Counted from the stretch's first letter, positions 44,343 to 54,428 are shown. The stretch is 64,000 nt of DNA from Granulosicoccus antarcticus IMCC3135 (GCF_002215215.1 NZ_CP018632.1:4708501-4772500); one strand, 5' to 3'. Made by a program: numbers and translations. Notes: generated by a model not told the origin, from the sequence alone.

Positions 44343-45632
44343 ATGAACCCATTGATCGATGCAGCTTTGCTGGCTGATGAAAACAGCAAACTCAGTGCTG
44401 ATCTGGATACCGACTATGCCGCGCTGGGTGAACAACTCCAGCGCCAGGGCCACGACATAGACCAGTTATGCAATACAGCAGCCCAGTTCGGTATCGCCAT
44501 ACCCTCGTGGGGTGTGGGCACCGGTGGCACACGCTTCGCACGTTTTCCGGGACCCGGCGAGCCTCGCCATGTATTCGACAAGCTGGAGGATTGCGGCGTT
44601 ATCCAACAACTGTGTCGCGCGACTCCCAAAGTCTCATTGCATATTCCGTGGGATGACGAAAACCCCACCGAGATGAAAGACAAGGCACAGTCGCTGGGCT
44701 TGAGTTTTGATGCCATGAACTCGAATACCTTTCAGGACCAACCTGACCAGAAACATTCCTACAAATACGGCTCCTTGTCGCATACCGATGCAGCTACACG
44801 GGCTCAAGCGGTCGAGCATAATCTGCGCTGCATCGAAATAGGTGAGGCGATCGGTTCTGATGCACTGACTGTATGGGTCGGTGATGGTTCGAACTTTCCG
44901 GGACAAACCCATATGGGTCGGCAGCTGGATCGCTACCTGGATGGCATGCGCCAGGTGTATGCAGGGCTACCTTCTCACTGGCGTCTGTTCACTGAACACA
45001 AGATGTACGAACCTGCCTTCTACTCCACTGTCGTGCAGGATTGGGGCAGCAATTACCTGATTGCCAAGGAGCTGGGACCACAAGCCTCCTGCCTGGTTGA
45101 TCTGGGACACCATGCCCCCAATGTGAATATAGAAATGATCGTGTCTCGTCTGGCTCATTTTGGAAAATTAGGTGGCTTCCACTTCAACGATTCCAAATAT
45201 GGAGATGACGATCTGGACTCCGGTTCCATTGATCCTTATCGATTGTTCCTTGTCTTCAATGAGTTGGTGGACATTGAGCAGCGTCAACCAGAGTCATTCA
45301 ATCCAGCCTATATGCTGGATCAATCACATAATGTCACCGACCCTATCGAAAGCCTCATGAGCAGTGCTCTGGAAGTTCAACGAGCCTATGTGCAGGCCTT
45401 GTTGGTAGATCGTGAAGCCCTGGCGTTCCATCAGGAAAACAATGATGCACTGATGGCCAGTGAAACACTCAAGCGGGCTTTCCGGACTAACGTAGAGCCC
45501 CTGCTTCAGCGTGCCCGTCAAAACATGGGAGGGGCTATCAACCCCGTAGCAGCGTATCGTGAAGCCGGCTACCGGTCCAAGGTGGCAAAACTACGACCCG
45601 CAGTCAGTGGCGCAGGTGGTGGCATAGTCTGA
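44343..45632 (+). CDS. rhaI: L-rhamnose isomerase (rhizobial/Pseudomonas type)
   Basis: A 429-residue TIM-barrel isomerase converting L-rhamnose to L-rhamnulose. Recognisable parts are FGIAIPSWGVGTGGTRFARF, VSLHIPWDD, TVWVGDGSNFPGQ, RLFTEHKMYEPAFY with the metal-binding Glu, LVDLGHHAPNVNIE and FHFNDSKYGDDD. The size and these motifs match the non-enterobacterial class. It follows rhaD by 18 bp, with a GGAG ribosome site. A terminator hairpin lies downstream. Confidence 0.92.
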   Translation: MNPLIDAALLADENSKLSADLDTDYAALGEQLQRQGHDIDQLCNTAAQFGIAIPSWGVGTGGTRFARFPGPGEPRHVFDKLEDCGVIQQLCRATPKVSLHIPWDDENPTEMKDKAQSLGLSFDAMNSNTFQDQPDQKHSYKYGSLSHTDAATRAQAVEHNLRCIEIGEAIGSDALTVWVGDGSNFPGQTHMGRQLDRYLDGMRQVYAGLPSHWRLFTEHKMYEPAFYSTVVQDWGSNYLIAKELGPQASCLVDLGHHAPNVNIEMIVSRLAHFGKLGGFHFNDSKYGDDDLDSGSIDPYRLFLVFNELVDIEQRQPESFNPAYMLDQSHNVTDPIESLMSSALEVQRAYVQALLVDREALAFHQENNDALMASETLKRAFRTNVEPLLQRARQNMGGAINPVAAYREAGYRSKVAKLRPAVSGAGGGIV

Positions 45633-45662
45633 CAAGAAAACCTTTAGAAAACCTGAAACAAG

Positions 45663-45697
45663 ACGGCACTTGCCTCTGCAGCCAGCAGGTGCCGTTT
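45663..45697 (+). terminator. Rho-independent terminator after rhaI
   Basis: ACGGCAC (45663-45669) pairs with GTGCCGT (45689-45695); the stem extends inward through GC pairs and is followed by TTT. It lies about 30 bp after the rhaI stop and before the minus-strand kinase gene, which ends at 45752. Confidence 0.65.
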
Positions 45698-45751
45698 CAG
45701 CAACTGAACCGAAGCTAACTACTCGCCGTCGCCTACAAACGACGGTCATGA

Positions 45752-46969
45752 TCAGTTACCACTCGACTTCTTTATCTCATCCCTGCGCTGGCGCGCCAAT
45801 GGGTGATCTGGATCTTCTCGCAGTATGGTTTCATAAAGCTCCAGAGCGTTAGAGCCTGGAGGTTCAGTCAGCTCATTGGAGACCTCGTGCATTTGGGCCA
45901 GTTTCAGCAGTCGCTGGATTTTAGGTGAATCTTCACTGAGCTCAGGTACCTCAACGGCTAACGGCTCCACAGGTGACGGCTCTGCGGGTAGCGTCTCGTC
46001 CAACTCCGGTTTGCCAATTGAAAGAGCTGTTTCTGGTACCGCATTACCATTCTTATCGATGAACGACCACCCGGCACCCAATGCAATAACAAGTGCTATC
46101 AGTGCACCACCGAGCCACAGCTTTTTTGTGCCTGTATTCTCTGGTTCTGGTGATACAGCAAGCAGTGCATTCATATCTGCCAGAACGGCATGGTGATCCT
46201 GATACCGATCATCAGGCTCTTTTGCCATAAGGCGCGATATCAATGGCTGATAAGCACTCTCGCTATCTGGCAACAGTGGGATGGGGTCATTGACGTGTTG
46301 TAGCATCAACCCCATTGGATCAGTGGATTTATAAGGCCGCTCTCCACTGAGCATTTCAAAAAGCAGAACACCAATACTGTAAAGATCAGACCTGCCATCT
46401 ATTTCTGCAAGCCCTTTGGCCTGCTCAGGGCTCATGTAGGCAGCAGTTCCAATAGCCGCACCCGCCACTGTTAGCTGTGTTTTCTCGTTAAGTGATTTCG
46501 CGATACCGAAGTCAGCGAGCATCGCACGACCTGATTCGTTGAACAAGATATTGGCTGGTTTGACGTCACGATGGATTACACCACTTTCGTGCGCATAACC
46601 AAGTGCATCAACAATCGGTAGTAATATTTCAAGCGGATGGTTGTAGGGATTTCCAGAATCAAGAATGTCCCTCAGGTTGGGGCCTGAGAGGTATTGCATA
46701 GCGATATAGTACATATCTCCTATGCAACCCACATCATAGATATGAATAATATTGGGATGGTTGTCAAGATTGGCGCATGTTCGCGCCTCTTTTAAAAATC
46801 GTTTGCAGAAATCATCATCATCTGCCAACTTTGCGTCCATGATCTTGAGCGCAACATTGATCTGCAGGCTTATGTGTTGAGCCAGATAAACCTTTGCAAA
46901 CCCACCCTCACCAAGCAATTTGTTTTCATCAATGATGTAGCCTGGTATCGATGGGGTTTCAGTAAGCAT
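45752..46969 (-). CDS. Transmembrane Ser/Thr protein kinase (PknB/STPK type)
   Basis: A 405-residue Hanks-type kinase. The catalytic domain (about 10-265) is complete: glycine loop GEGGFAKVY, K42 in ALKIMD, catalytic loop HRDVKPAN with D135, DFG at 153-155, and GTAAYMSPEQ. One membrane helix (about 284-303) leads to a Pro/Glu-rich extracytoplasmic segment and a TPR-like helix pair (NALELYETILREDPDHPLARQRRDEI). It lies 18 bp after the beta-barrel gene on the same strand. With the PP2C phosphatase near 56 kb it makes a kinase-phosphatase pair. Substrates are unknown. Confidence 0.92.
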   Translation of the reverse strand: MLTETPSIPGYIIDENKLLGEGGFAKVYLAQHISLQINVALKIMDAKLADDDDFCKRFLKEARTCANLDNHPNIIHIYDVGCIGDMYYIAMQYLSGPNLRDILDSGNPYNHPLEILLPIVDALGYAHESGVIHRDVKPANILFNESGRAMLADFGIAKSLNEKTQLTVAGAAIGTAAYMSPEQAKGLAEIDGRSDLYSIGVLLFEMLSGERPYKSTDPMGLMLQHVNDPIPLLPDSESAYQPLISRLMAKEPDDRYQDHHAVLADMNALLAVSPEPENTGTKKLWLGGALIALVIALGAGWSFIDKNGNAVPETALSIGKPELDETLPAEPSPVEPLAVEVPELSEDSPKIQRLLKLAQMHEVSNELTEPPGSNALELYETILREDPDHPLARQRRDEIKKSSGN

Positions 46970-46987
46970 ATTGCAAACAGCTTTTGA

Positions 46988-48523
46988 CTACATGAACTCG
47001 AATCTGATGCCTGCTGCGATCGACAGCTCTTTCAAGTCTTCCAGGCTTTGCAGAGAACGAATCTCCGTATAGAGCTGAGTGCCACCTTGCAGAACCGCAG
47101 ATGCGCCTGCTCCAATGGTGTAGTAATTTCGATCAGGACTGTCGGTCACCACTATCAGCTGTGTGTTCCGAGGATCATGCACATAAGTAGATACGATCTG
47201 CCGGCTATCATCATCGAACTCATGAATCAACTCGACGCTTAACTGCGGTGAAATGATTGCCTTTGAAGTGCTGAATGTTTTTGACAATCTGAAGCCGACA
47301 GCCCCAGTCAGTGATTCTATGCTTTGCTTATTGACGCTTAACTTCAAGGCAGAGTCGCCCGTCTCCTGATACGCATCCAGATCTACTGACAGCAATGAGA
47401 TGCGGCCATAGGGTGCAAAGGACAATCCGCCCGATCTGAATTCGTAGCCACCACCAACTCCAAATCTGAATGCCGAACTATCCGTCTCTGCACGCACCGT
47501 ATCATTCACGCCATCATTGGCTTGAGGATTATCAGGTTGACTATTGTCCGTCGCACCTTCCGCACCGTTGATGACAATTCGACGAGTCATGTCGAAGCTA
47601 CCTGAACTGAATCCAGCAATCACATCAACGTAGGCAGAATCTGAGAACCACATGCCATAGCCGCTGATGTTGATTTGTTCTGACTCCAGATCACCGCCAT
47701 CAACGTCGAGCGTTGTATCAAAATCTGTTGTTGACGATGTATAACCAAGATTCACTCCGCCCACGATAGTCGGGGTAATCAAGTAGTCGAATCCCAGGGA
47801 TAAACCGGTGGAACTTGCTTCAAAACCATCCTCACCTTCTGTTGCATCTTTATCTGATCTGGCTCCAAGCCCATTGACATAAAAGCCAAAAGGGCTGGCC
47901 AATGCATCGTCCGCTGCTGCTGCACCGCCAACAAGAGAATCCGTTGCCAGACTACCCGCAGCGATCATGCCCCCTGCTCCTGTCATGTTCGCGCTGCTGA
48001 GTTGTAACGATGAAACCCTCGACAGCAAGCTCGACAAACGGCGACCAACAGTCGAAGACTGCCTTGCAACCGATTCGGTGGCCAGACTACCTGCCGCTGC
48101 GACCTCTTCAGCTGCGGCATTCTGTACTGCTGCGCCTAATTCGTCAGCTGTTATACCCAGATCTTTAGCCGTACCAGCCGAACCTGGCTCAGCGCCTGCC
48201 AGTACATTAGCGGTGTGTACCATCTCCCCGCATTTGTCGAAGAGTACTTGTTGCTGGGCAACATCGTTTCGTGAATTATCAATTCCACCATCAGGATCCT
48301 GGCTGGCATTGATAAAGGCACCACAGACTGTTTGTATCGCATCGCCAGTACGCTGTTGCAACTCTGTAAACCCGTCTGTTCTTCCAAGGCTAGTCGAGGG
48401 CTCAAAGTCCTGCGCATAGACAAGGCCTCCACCGAGAGTGGTTACGAACAGACAAAATATTGAACCTGTTTTGATGATTCCCGGGGCCAAGTGTAAATCC
48501 CGGCTGTACTCGACTCGAATCAT
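46988..48523 (-). CDS. Outer-membrane beta-barrel protein with autotransporter-type barrel
   Basis: A 511-residue secreted protein. After the signal peptide (ending VYAQ) comes an Ala/Ser-rich helical region (about 35-200), then a barrel of about 12 amphipathic strands from FGFYVNGLGARSD to the terminal AAGIRFEFM. The terminal aromatic residue followed by Met is a slight variant of the usual C-terminal Phe. There is no long passenger domain, so secretion of an effector is not evident. ATG 48523 has GGAG upstream, better than GTG 48538. It is the first gene of a two-gene transcript with the kinase and is paralogous in plan to the gene at 58384. Confidence 0.8.
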   Translation of the reverse strand: MIRVEYSRDLHLAPGIIKTGSIFCLFVTTLGGGLVYAQDFEPSTSLGRTDGFTELQQRTGDAIQTVCGAFINASQDPDGGIDNSRNDVAQQQVLFDKCGEMVHTANVLAGAEPGSAGTAKDLGITADELGAAVQNAAAEEVAAAGSLATESVARQSSTVGRRLSSLLSRVSSLQLSSANMTGAGGMIAAGSLATDSLVGGAAAADDALASPFGFYVNGLGARSDKDATEGEDGFEASSTGLSLGFDYLITPTIVGGVNLGYTSSTTDFDTTLDVDGGDLESEQINISGYGMWFSDSAYVDVIAGFSSGSFDMTRRIVINGAEGATDNSQPDNPQANDGVNDTVRAETDSSAFRFGVGGGYEFRSGGLSFAPYGRISLLSVDLDAYQETGDSALKLSVNKQSIESLTGAVGFRLSKTFSTSKAIISPQLSVELIHEFDDDSRQIVSTYVHDPRNTQLIVVTDSPDRNYYTIGAGASAVLQGGTQLYTEIRSLQSLEDLKELSIAAGIRFEFM

Positions 48524-49248
48524 ACGAATGTTCTCCACTCTTCAATATAGATAGCGTTAGAAAAAGGCGCAGTTATTCAAACACTTGCTACTACCCCATA
48601 ACCGCACATGATCAGAGCTAATAGTGCAACTCGAATCCATTACGAATTGACTGGCTTTGACGCACTTTCAGGCAATGGAAGCAATGTCACGTTGTTTGGC
48701 ATTATCAAACACTTTCAAAATATATACAAATGGTCACACTTATGTATTTCCGAATCAAACGGCTCGACAAACAAACTTTATATGGAGCATGAATAAAACG
48801 TTTATTCCTATTTTTACAGTCGTTTAGGCAGTTTCCTGCTATCCAATTCATTCAACATTGTTGACTGAAACGTCGAAGCCTGCACTCATAAACTAGCCTA
48901 AAGGCGCAACACTCAACGAGGTATTCAAGTGCGTGAGTTCACTGTTTCAAGTGTGAATGTTTTTTGACAGCCTGACGCATATGCTTTGTGCGTCACATTT
49001 TCTGGATACACGTTGCCATCATTATCGACACCCTCATCAGAAGTGACAGCTCCTGAGGTCGACAAATTCCAACCTGCCTGACTCAATCATTCCCAGATCA
49101 CACTTATGACTCACTCGCCTAGACTAAAGGATAAGTTCATTCCATTAGTCGTAGAGAAAGAGTAGGCTCGCCGTTTGCTGACATGTGGAGATAAGCAAGT
49201 ACATCGCCGCGCTTGCTTTGCCCAATCTGGTCCAGGGCAAAGAATGCT
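48524..49248. other. 725-bp gap without a convincing gene
   Basis: It holds the promoter of the barrel-kinase operon (right after 48523) and the 3' end of the VWA-like gene. A plus-strand frame of 62 codons at 48608-48796 has no recognisable product and no ribosome site. I see no tRNA, repeat array or strong hairpin. Confidence 0.6.
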
Positions 49249-50454
49249 CTAATTCTGTGTCTTGTGTTTAAGCTGAGTAATATTCCTTAGTTCTTCAAGC
49301 TCATCTATGACACCCGTTTCACAGGTAATCAATGAGTCTTCGGACGCAATGCCTATTCGTTGTACTGTGGCATCGTTACTTTCTAGCTGTGCTTTCTTGT
49401 TGCTCATGACAGGTTTTCGAGGAGCAGTAACGTCAAGTTCTGACTCCATATCGTCAGTAAGCAAGTCAGAACCGGAGATCCCCTGTGATTCATCTGTATG
49501 CGGTATGAGCAGAGTGGAATCTGAATCAGCTTCGCTGGCACGCGCTGTCCGCACGATTGTATTACCCTGCTTCGGTGCCAGGTACCGGCTCAATGATTCT
49601 TTAGTAACCGACGCGCCCCTATCGTCTATCACCTCATGCTTACTGTTACGCCTACGTTTAAGCATAAATATTATGATCGCCCCGACCACTAAGACCAAAA
49701 GCGCCACAATTGTCAGAAGTACAGGAATACCTACCCCCTTCTTGTCTTCCTGCCTCTGTTCAGGCAACAGAATTGAACTGACCGCCGTTGGTTGATCAGA
49801 GAGCACTGCGACCGGCAACTCCTGTGTATCACCCGGAAGCGTGAAAGGCAGCACTAAAGAGAGTTGATTGATAGCATCAGATGCATCGCTGAAAGTAATA
49901 ACCTTGTTGTTCGCAAACCCTTGAATGATTGGACTTAACGCGGATGGCGGAGCATTTTGCGGCACTGCCAGAATAATGGCAATGGACTTACTGGCCGCAT
50001 CGGGCAACAACACGAGTTCCAACCAGTCAGAATACTTGGCGACCGCATTTGCATCGGCAAGTAAAATATCACTGTTACCAAACACCAGTAACACTCCACC
50101 TTCTGTGCTCAGTTCGCTAATGCCTTTCTCGATCCCGACGGCAATATTACTGAATTCACTGGGCTTAACATTGGAAAACACCTGGCTTATTCGTTCCAGA
50201 TGAGCGTCATCAGCAACAGTCAGGTCTGTACTTCGCTGGAACACCTCATCAAAGATCACGACACCAACGGAGTTTTCATCACCAGCAGCGCCTGCAACTT
50301 GTAAGGCTACTTCGTTAGCTGTGCGTAGTGAACTTTCGTCTAGTGCCGCGTCAACAAGTATCTCAACAGAGCTTGCAGCAGCATTGGAACACGGCACCAA
50401 AACTCCAAACATGGCACATAGGCAGTACGCCTTTAAATCATAATTGAGTCTCAT
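49249..50454 (-). CDS. Single-pass membrane protein with VWA-like extracytoplasmic domain
   Basis: A 401-residue protein with a signal peptide (ending SNAAA). A VWA-like domain (about 30-205) starts VEILVDAALDESS where a MIDAS DxSxS would sit; only D and S are partly kept, so metal binding is doubtful. One membrane helix (VLLTIVALLVLVVGAIIIFML, about 245-266) is followed by a basic stop-transfer and a 130-residue Ser/Thr/Asp-rich cytoplasmic tail (for example NTIVRTARA, SDSTLLIPHTDES). The tail is a plausible substrate of the neighbouring kinase, but this is inference. It is divergent from the caspase gene. Confidence 0.65.
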   Translation of the reverse strand: MRLNYDLKAYCLCAMFGVLVPCSNAAASSVEILVDAALDESSLRTANEVALQVAGAAGDENSVGVVIFDEVFQRSTDLTVADDAHLERISQVFSNVKPSEFSNIAVGIEKGISELSTEGGVLLVFGNSDILLADANAVAKYSDWLELVLLPDAASKSIAIILAVPQNAPPSALSPIIQGFANNKVITFSDASDAINQLSLVLPFTLPGDTQELPVAVLSDQPTAVSSILLPEQRQEDKKGVGIPVLLTIVALLVLVVGAIIIFMLKRRRNSKHEVIDDRGASVTKESLSRYLAPKQGNTIVRTARASEADSDSTLLIPHTDESQGISGSDLLTDDMESELDVTAPRKPVMSNKKAQLESNDATVQRIGIASEDSLITCETGVIDELEELRNITQLKHKTQN

Positions 50455-50694
50455 TCAATAACTCCGTGTTCAACTCCAAGCTACTCTATGGTAGAGGAAA
50501 GACACATATTTCATGCTCGGTAATTTTACGCCCAGCTTATTGCCTTATAATTCAACTAACCGAAATATGCTGAACTATCGAGCCATTTTTGACAATTACT
50601 TGGTTAAATAATTGACGTATGTCGATTGGCATGAAAGTCTGATTTCTTGCTCTCTATTTATAGTACGTGATACCGTCGATCGAGGTGGAATGAT
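50455..50694. promoter_or_regulatory. Divergent promoter region of the VWA-like and caspase genes
   Basis: An AT-rich 240-bp gap that must contain both promoters. GAGGTGG at 50682-50688 is the ribosome site of the caspase gene. No operator is recognised. Confidence 0.45.
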
Positions 50695-53600
50695 ATGTCG
50701 AGTATGAGGACTTGTTTATTTTGTCAAAAAATACTTGATGCCCTGTACAAGAGCGGTGTGTTTCTTGTCACGTCAGTCACTGTATTTGTGGTGGGTTGTG
50801 CGACCAACGCAGTGCCACCAGATTCCGCCCCCCTCTCGCGAGACGCAGACCGCTTGTTGATTGTAGATTGTCTTTTGCCAGGACAGCTGCGCAGACTGGG
50901 ACGATCCATCACCTACCTTACCCCTCGCCGCCCGGTCAAGGTTCCGACTTCCGAATGTGAGATCCGCGGTGGTGAATACGTTGCCTACGATCGAGCAAAT
51001 TTCTCTACATCGTTGAAAATCTGGTTGCCCAAGGCTGAATCGGGCGACCCTGAAGCACAAACTTATGTCGGAGAAATATTCGAAAAAGGTCTGGGATTGC
51101 AGGCCGATCCGGTTGTTGCTGCAAGTTGGTATCAAAAAGCTGCCGATCAACGGTTTTCACGCGCTCAAGTAAATCTCGGATATTTATACGAAAGCGGAAT
51201 CGGTGTGCCGCAAGATCTGGTCAAGGCGATGAACTACTATCGCGAAGCGGCTGGATTCGACGAAGGGAGTCTTGAGTACACAACGGCATTGCAGGTTGCA
51301 AATCGAAAACAGCAAACACTCGATCTGGTGTCCCGAGAACAGGATATAGAGCGGCTTAACCAGACTGTTGCACAACTGGAAATAAAAAATACCGAGTTGC
51401 GCAATCGACAAGTCGAGCTTCGAACCCAGCAAAACAATATCAATGCCTTGGCCGATGAAACCGCACAACAACGAAAACGCGTACTCGAATTAGGAGTCAG
51501 CACCACAAGTTCGACGAGCATCAATCAAAGCAGTGAGAAACTGGTCACAGCTTTGGAACAACTTGATACGCTTAATCTGCAACTCTCCACGACCGAATCT
51601 GAAAAGGCAGAACTGCTAGGCAACTTGCGGGAGCAACAAGCAAGCACAGACAGTCTGCGACAGAAATTCAATGCCAGCAACAAGGAATTGAACGCAGCCA
51701 ACGAAAACCTGTTGGCTCAAAAACAAAAGATATCAAAGCTCGAATCAGCCTCACTCTCAGGTGGAGACAGCTCTGCACAAATGCTTCAGTTGCAAAGCAG
51801 ACTGACTAATGCACAACAGGCGTTTGAAAAGGAAGCCTCAAAAACAGACAACTTGCAGCGTACACTTGCTCAAAAATCCACGCTGCTACAAAATCAGATA
51901 GCCAACGCTGAATCCAGAGAGTTGTCACTCAAAGGCGAGCTTTCTCGCTTGTCCGGAAATGTCGCTGACACACAGCTATCCGCTGCACAATTGAAGAACG
52001 AACTAACAGCACAGATCAACACCCGTCAGTCTGAAGTCGAACAGCTCAAACGACAACTCAACAATGCTGTGCGTGAGTTGTCAGTGACACAGGCTGGACT
52101 GGAAAACACCCAAGGTCGACTAGGAACACCCAGCCCAGAACTTGCCAGAGCCAACACTGTTCTGCAACAGCAAAACACAGAATTCACTCAACAGATTGCT
52201 GCGGCGATACAACTGGAAGAATCCCTGAAAACCGAACTTGACAGACTCGGATCATCACTGGCAGATGAACAGATTGACAAAGCCAGACTGCAGCGTCAAA
52301 TCACAGCTCAGCTACAGGAACAGACACAACAAGCGCAACAATTACAGAGTCAACTACAACGTTCCAATTCTCAACTGGAGCAAGCCAGAATCCAGATTGA
52401 GCAAGGTGGCAAAAGCAATACTTCCCAACCGGCACAATTTGCACAATTGCAGCAGCAGCTAGCTCAACAACAATCGACACTGGCATTGCAAATCGAAGGT
52501 ACTGAACGACAGCAGAAACAATTACTGTCGGACTTGGAGTTGATGCGTGTTCGTGCAGTTGACTCTGAAGCACAGAATAAGTTGTTAAAGGGAGAGATAG
52601 CCCAACAGGAGATGTTGATTGCATCCCTGTCTACAAGGTATGAAGAATCTGTGAGTGCACTCTCTGCCAAGGACAGCAACCTGGGCACCCAGCAAACGCA
52701 AATAGCGCAATTGCAAGAGGAGTTGCAACGAGTTCGAGAATCCTCAATCAACTCGACGCTCCTGGCACGAGCTGATAACAAGGATCTTCAAGAGACACTG
52801 AATACTGAACGTGAAACTTTTGCAGCACTGCAGCAAGAAGTTGAAAACTTGAGAGGCAAGCAGACGGGCGAATCTCGCACTCTTGAAAACCAACTGGCAG
52901 CAGCTGATCAGACAGAAGCATTGCTCAAGCGACAACTTGAGAGCAGTAGTGATGTGGCAGAGAGCCTGCAACAGCAGTTAATGGCTCAACAGCAGCAGTA
53001 TCAGGCGCAACTCAAAGAGGCAGAGAATGAAGTGGTTGCCGTCAAAGGCGAACTTAACCGTGCTCAAGACGAAAGAATCGATGCGCAATTAAAACTTGCA
53101 AGCCTTGAATCCGATCTCGTGCAGCAGCAACAAATGATTTCTACTCAGGAATCTGAAATAAACAAGCTGCAGTCGGAAGTTACCAAGGCCCAGGCTCAGG
53201 CCGACAAGCCAGCAATCGAACAAGTACCACAGATTGTAAATGCCGGACCTATTATCGAAATCATCGAACCCGACATCACGATAACCCGTGGTGGTCCCGC
53301 TATGAAGATTCTGAGCAATGCCGCAAAGTCATTTGATGTTATTGGTAAAATTTCCCCATCAAATAACATTCTCAGCTTCAAGATCGATAGCACCTCTGTT
53401 GATCTTAATGACAATGGCGTATTCAAATACCCAGCTGACGTCTCATCGCCTTCTCTCCGAATGGTCGCTATTGATGATGCAGGTGAACGAACTGATCTGG
53501 AGCTGCAACTCTCACAAATGAGAAGTGCGAACACTACCGCCGAACAACCAAGCTCGGATATATCAGGTATAGAGTTTGGCAATTTCCATGCACTCATCAT

Positions 53601-54393
53601 CGGCAACAATCGTTTCGAGAATCTTCAGAACCTCAAGACGGCAGAAAATGACGCCATTGCGGTAGAAGCATTGTTAAGAGAAAAGTACGGGTTCAAGACA
53701 AAGTTGCTATTGAATGCCACACGTTACGATATGCTCAGCGCGCTCAACAGCATGCGAGAGAATCTGACCTCTGAGGACAATCTTCTCATCTACTACGCGG
53801 GGCATGGCGAGCTTGCGAACGAGACCGGATATTGGCTGCCAGTTGATGCCGAACCCGATAGCGATGTGAACTGGATACCAAACTCCACGATCACCAAGTA
53901 TGTAGAAACGATAAACGCTAAACATATCATTGTCATCGCGGATTCCTGCTATTCCGGCACGCTTTCCAGAACATCACTATCCCGACTGGGAAAAGGACTA
54001 ACGACACAACAAAAACATAATTGGTATGAAACGATTGCCAGTGCAAAAGTACGGACGGTATTTACATCTGGGGGCTTGAAACCCGTATTGGATAGCGTCG
54101 GTGGTTCATCTCAGCATTCAATATTCTCAGCAGCCTTCCTGAACGAGCTGGAAACATCCGATGAGCCAGTAGTGTCCACCTACAAACTTTTCTTGAGGGT
54201 ACAGGAGAGAGTGAAGGCAGAAGCCACCCGACTGGGTCTCGAACAAAATCCTCAATACTCACCCATGCAATTTGCAGGACATGAATCTGGAGAATTTCTG
54301 TTTATTTCAGATCAGGATAATGTCACTAGCAAGCTCGAAATCCCAACATATCTTGTAGTTAAAGACGCATCCAGGGTTGCTGCGTTGCGTTAG
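50695..54393 (+). CDS. Lipoprotein with Sel1 repeats, long coiled coil and C-terminal caspase-like (C14) protease
   Basis: A 1232-residue protein. The N-terminal hydrophobic segment ends in a lipobox, VVGC with C35. Residues about 105-190 hold Sel1-type repeats (AQTYVGEIFEKGLGL, AQVNLGYLYESGIGV). About 210-840 is an almost unbroken Gln/Glu/Leu-rich coiled coil. About 860-940 is a small beta domain (VIGKISPSNNILSFKIDS). From about 955 comes a caspase fold: FHALIIGNNRF, NLKTAENDAIAVEALL, catalytic H1037 in IYYAGHGE and C1085 in IADSCYSG. Orthocaspases cleave after basic residues. Targets are unknown, and the whole is probably periplasmic. A GAGGTGG ribosome site supports the start. Confidence 0.88.
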   Translation: MSSMRTCLFCQKILDALYKSGVFLVTSVTVFVVGCATNAVPPDSAPLSRDADRLLIVDCLLPGQLRRLGRSITYLTPRRPVKVPTSECEIRGGEYVAYDRANFSTSLKIWLPKAESGDPEAQTYVGEIFEKGLGLQADPVVAASWYQKAADQRFSRAQVNLGYLYESGIGVPQDLVKAMNYYREAAGFDEGSLEYTTALQVANRKQQTLDLVSREQDIERLNQTVAQLEIKNTELRNRQVELRTQQNNINALADETAQQRKRVLELGVSTTSSTSINQSSEKLVTALEQLDTLNLQLSTTESEKAELLGNLREQQASTDSLRQKFNASNKELNAANENLLAQKQKISKLESASLSGGDSSAQMLQLQSRLTNAQQAFEKEASKTDNLQRTLAQKSTLLQNQIANAESRELSLKGELSRLSGNVADTQLSAAQLKNELTAQINTRQSEVEQLKRQLNNAVRELSVTQAGLENTQGRLGTPSPELARANTVLQQQNTEFTQQIAAAIQLEESLKTELDRLGSSLADEQIDKARLQRQITAQLQEQTQQAQQLQSQLQRSNSQLEQARIQIEQGGKSNTSQPAQFAQLQQQLAQQQSTLALQIEGTERQQKQLLSDLELMRVRAVDSEAQNKLLKGEIAQQEMLIASLSTRYEESVSALSAKDSNLGTQQTQIAQLQEELQRVRESSINSTLLARADNKDLQETLNTERETFAALQQEVENLRGKQTGESRTLENQLAAADQTEALLKRQLESSSDVAESLQQQLMAQQQQYQAQLKEAENEVVAVKGELNRAQDERIDAQLKLASLESDLVQQQQMISTQESEINKLQSEVTKAQAQADKPAIEQVPQIVNAGPIIEIIEPDITITRGGPAMKILSNAAKSFDVIGKISPSNNILSFKIDSTSVDLNDNGVFKYPADVSSPSLRMVAIDDAGERTDLELQLSQMRSANTTAEQPSSDISGIEFGNFHALIIGNNRFENLQNLKTAENDAIAVEALLREKYGFKTKLLLNATRYDMLSALNSMRENLTSEDNLLIYYAGHGELANETGYWLPVDAEPDSDVNWIPNSTITKYVETINAKHIIVIADSCYSGTLSRTSLSRLGKGLTTQQKHNWYETIASAKVRTVFTSGGLKPVLDSVGGSSQHSIFSAAFLNELETSDEPVVSTYKLFLRVQERVKAEATRLGLEQNPQYSPMQFAGHESGEFLFISDQDNVTSKLEIPTYLVVKDASRVAALR

Positions 54394-54428
54394 GAAAGGC
54401 TTGCGCTTTTGGTGATTAACGCCTGTGT

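Noticed and set aside
46988-48523. Classical autotransporter with a secreted passenger
   Set aside because: The region before the barrel is under 200 residues, Ala/Ser-rich and helical, with no beta-helix repeats.
48608-48796. 62-codon frame between the barrel and VWA-like genes
   Set aside because: No ribosome site, no family, lies in promoter space.
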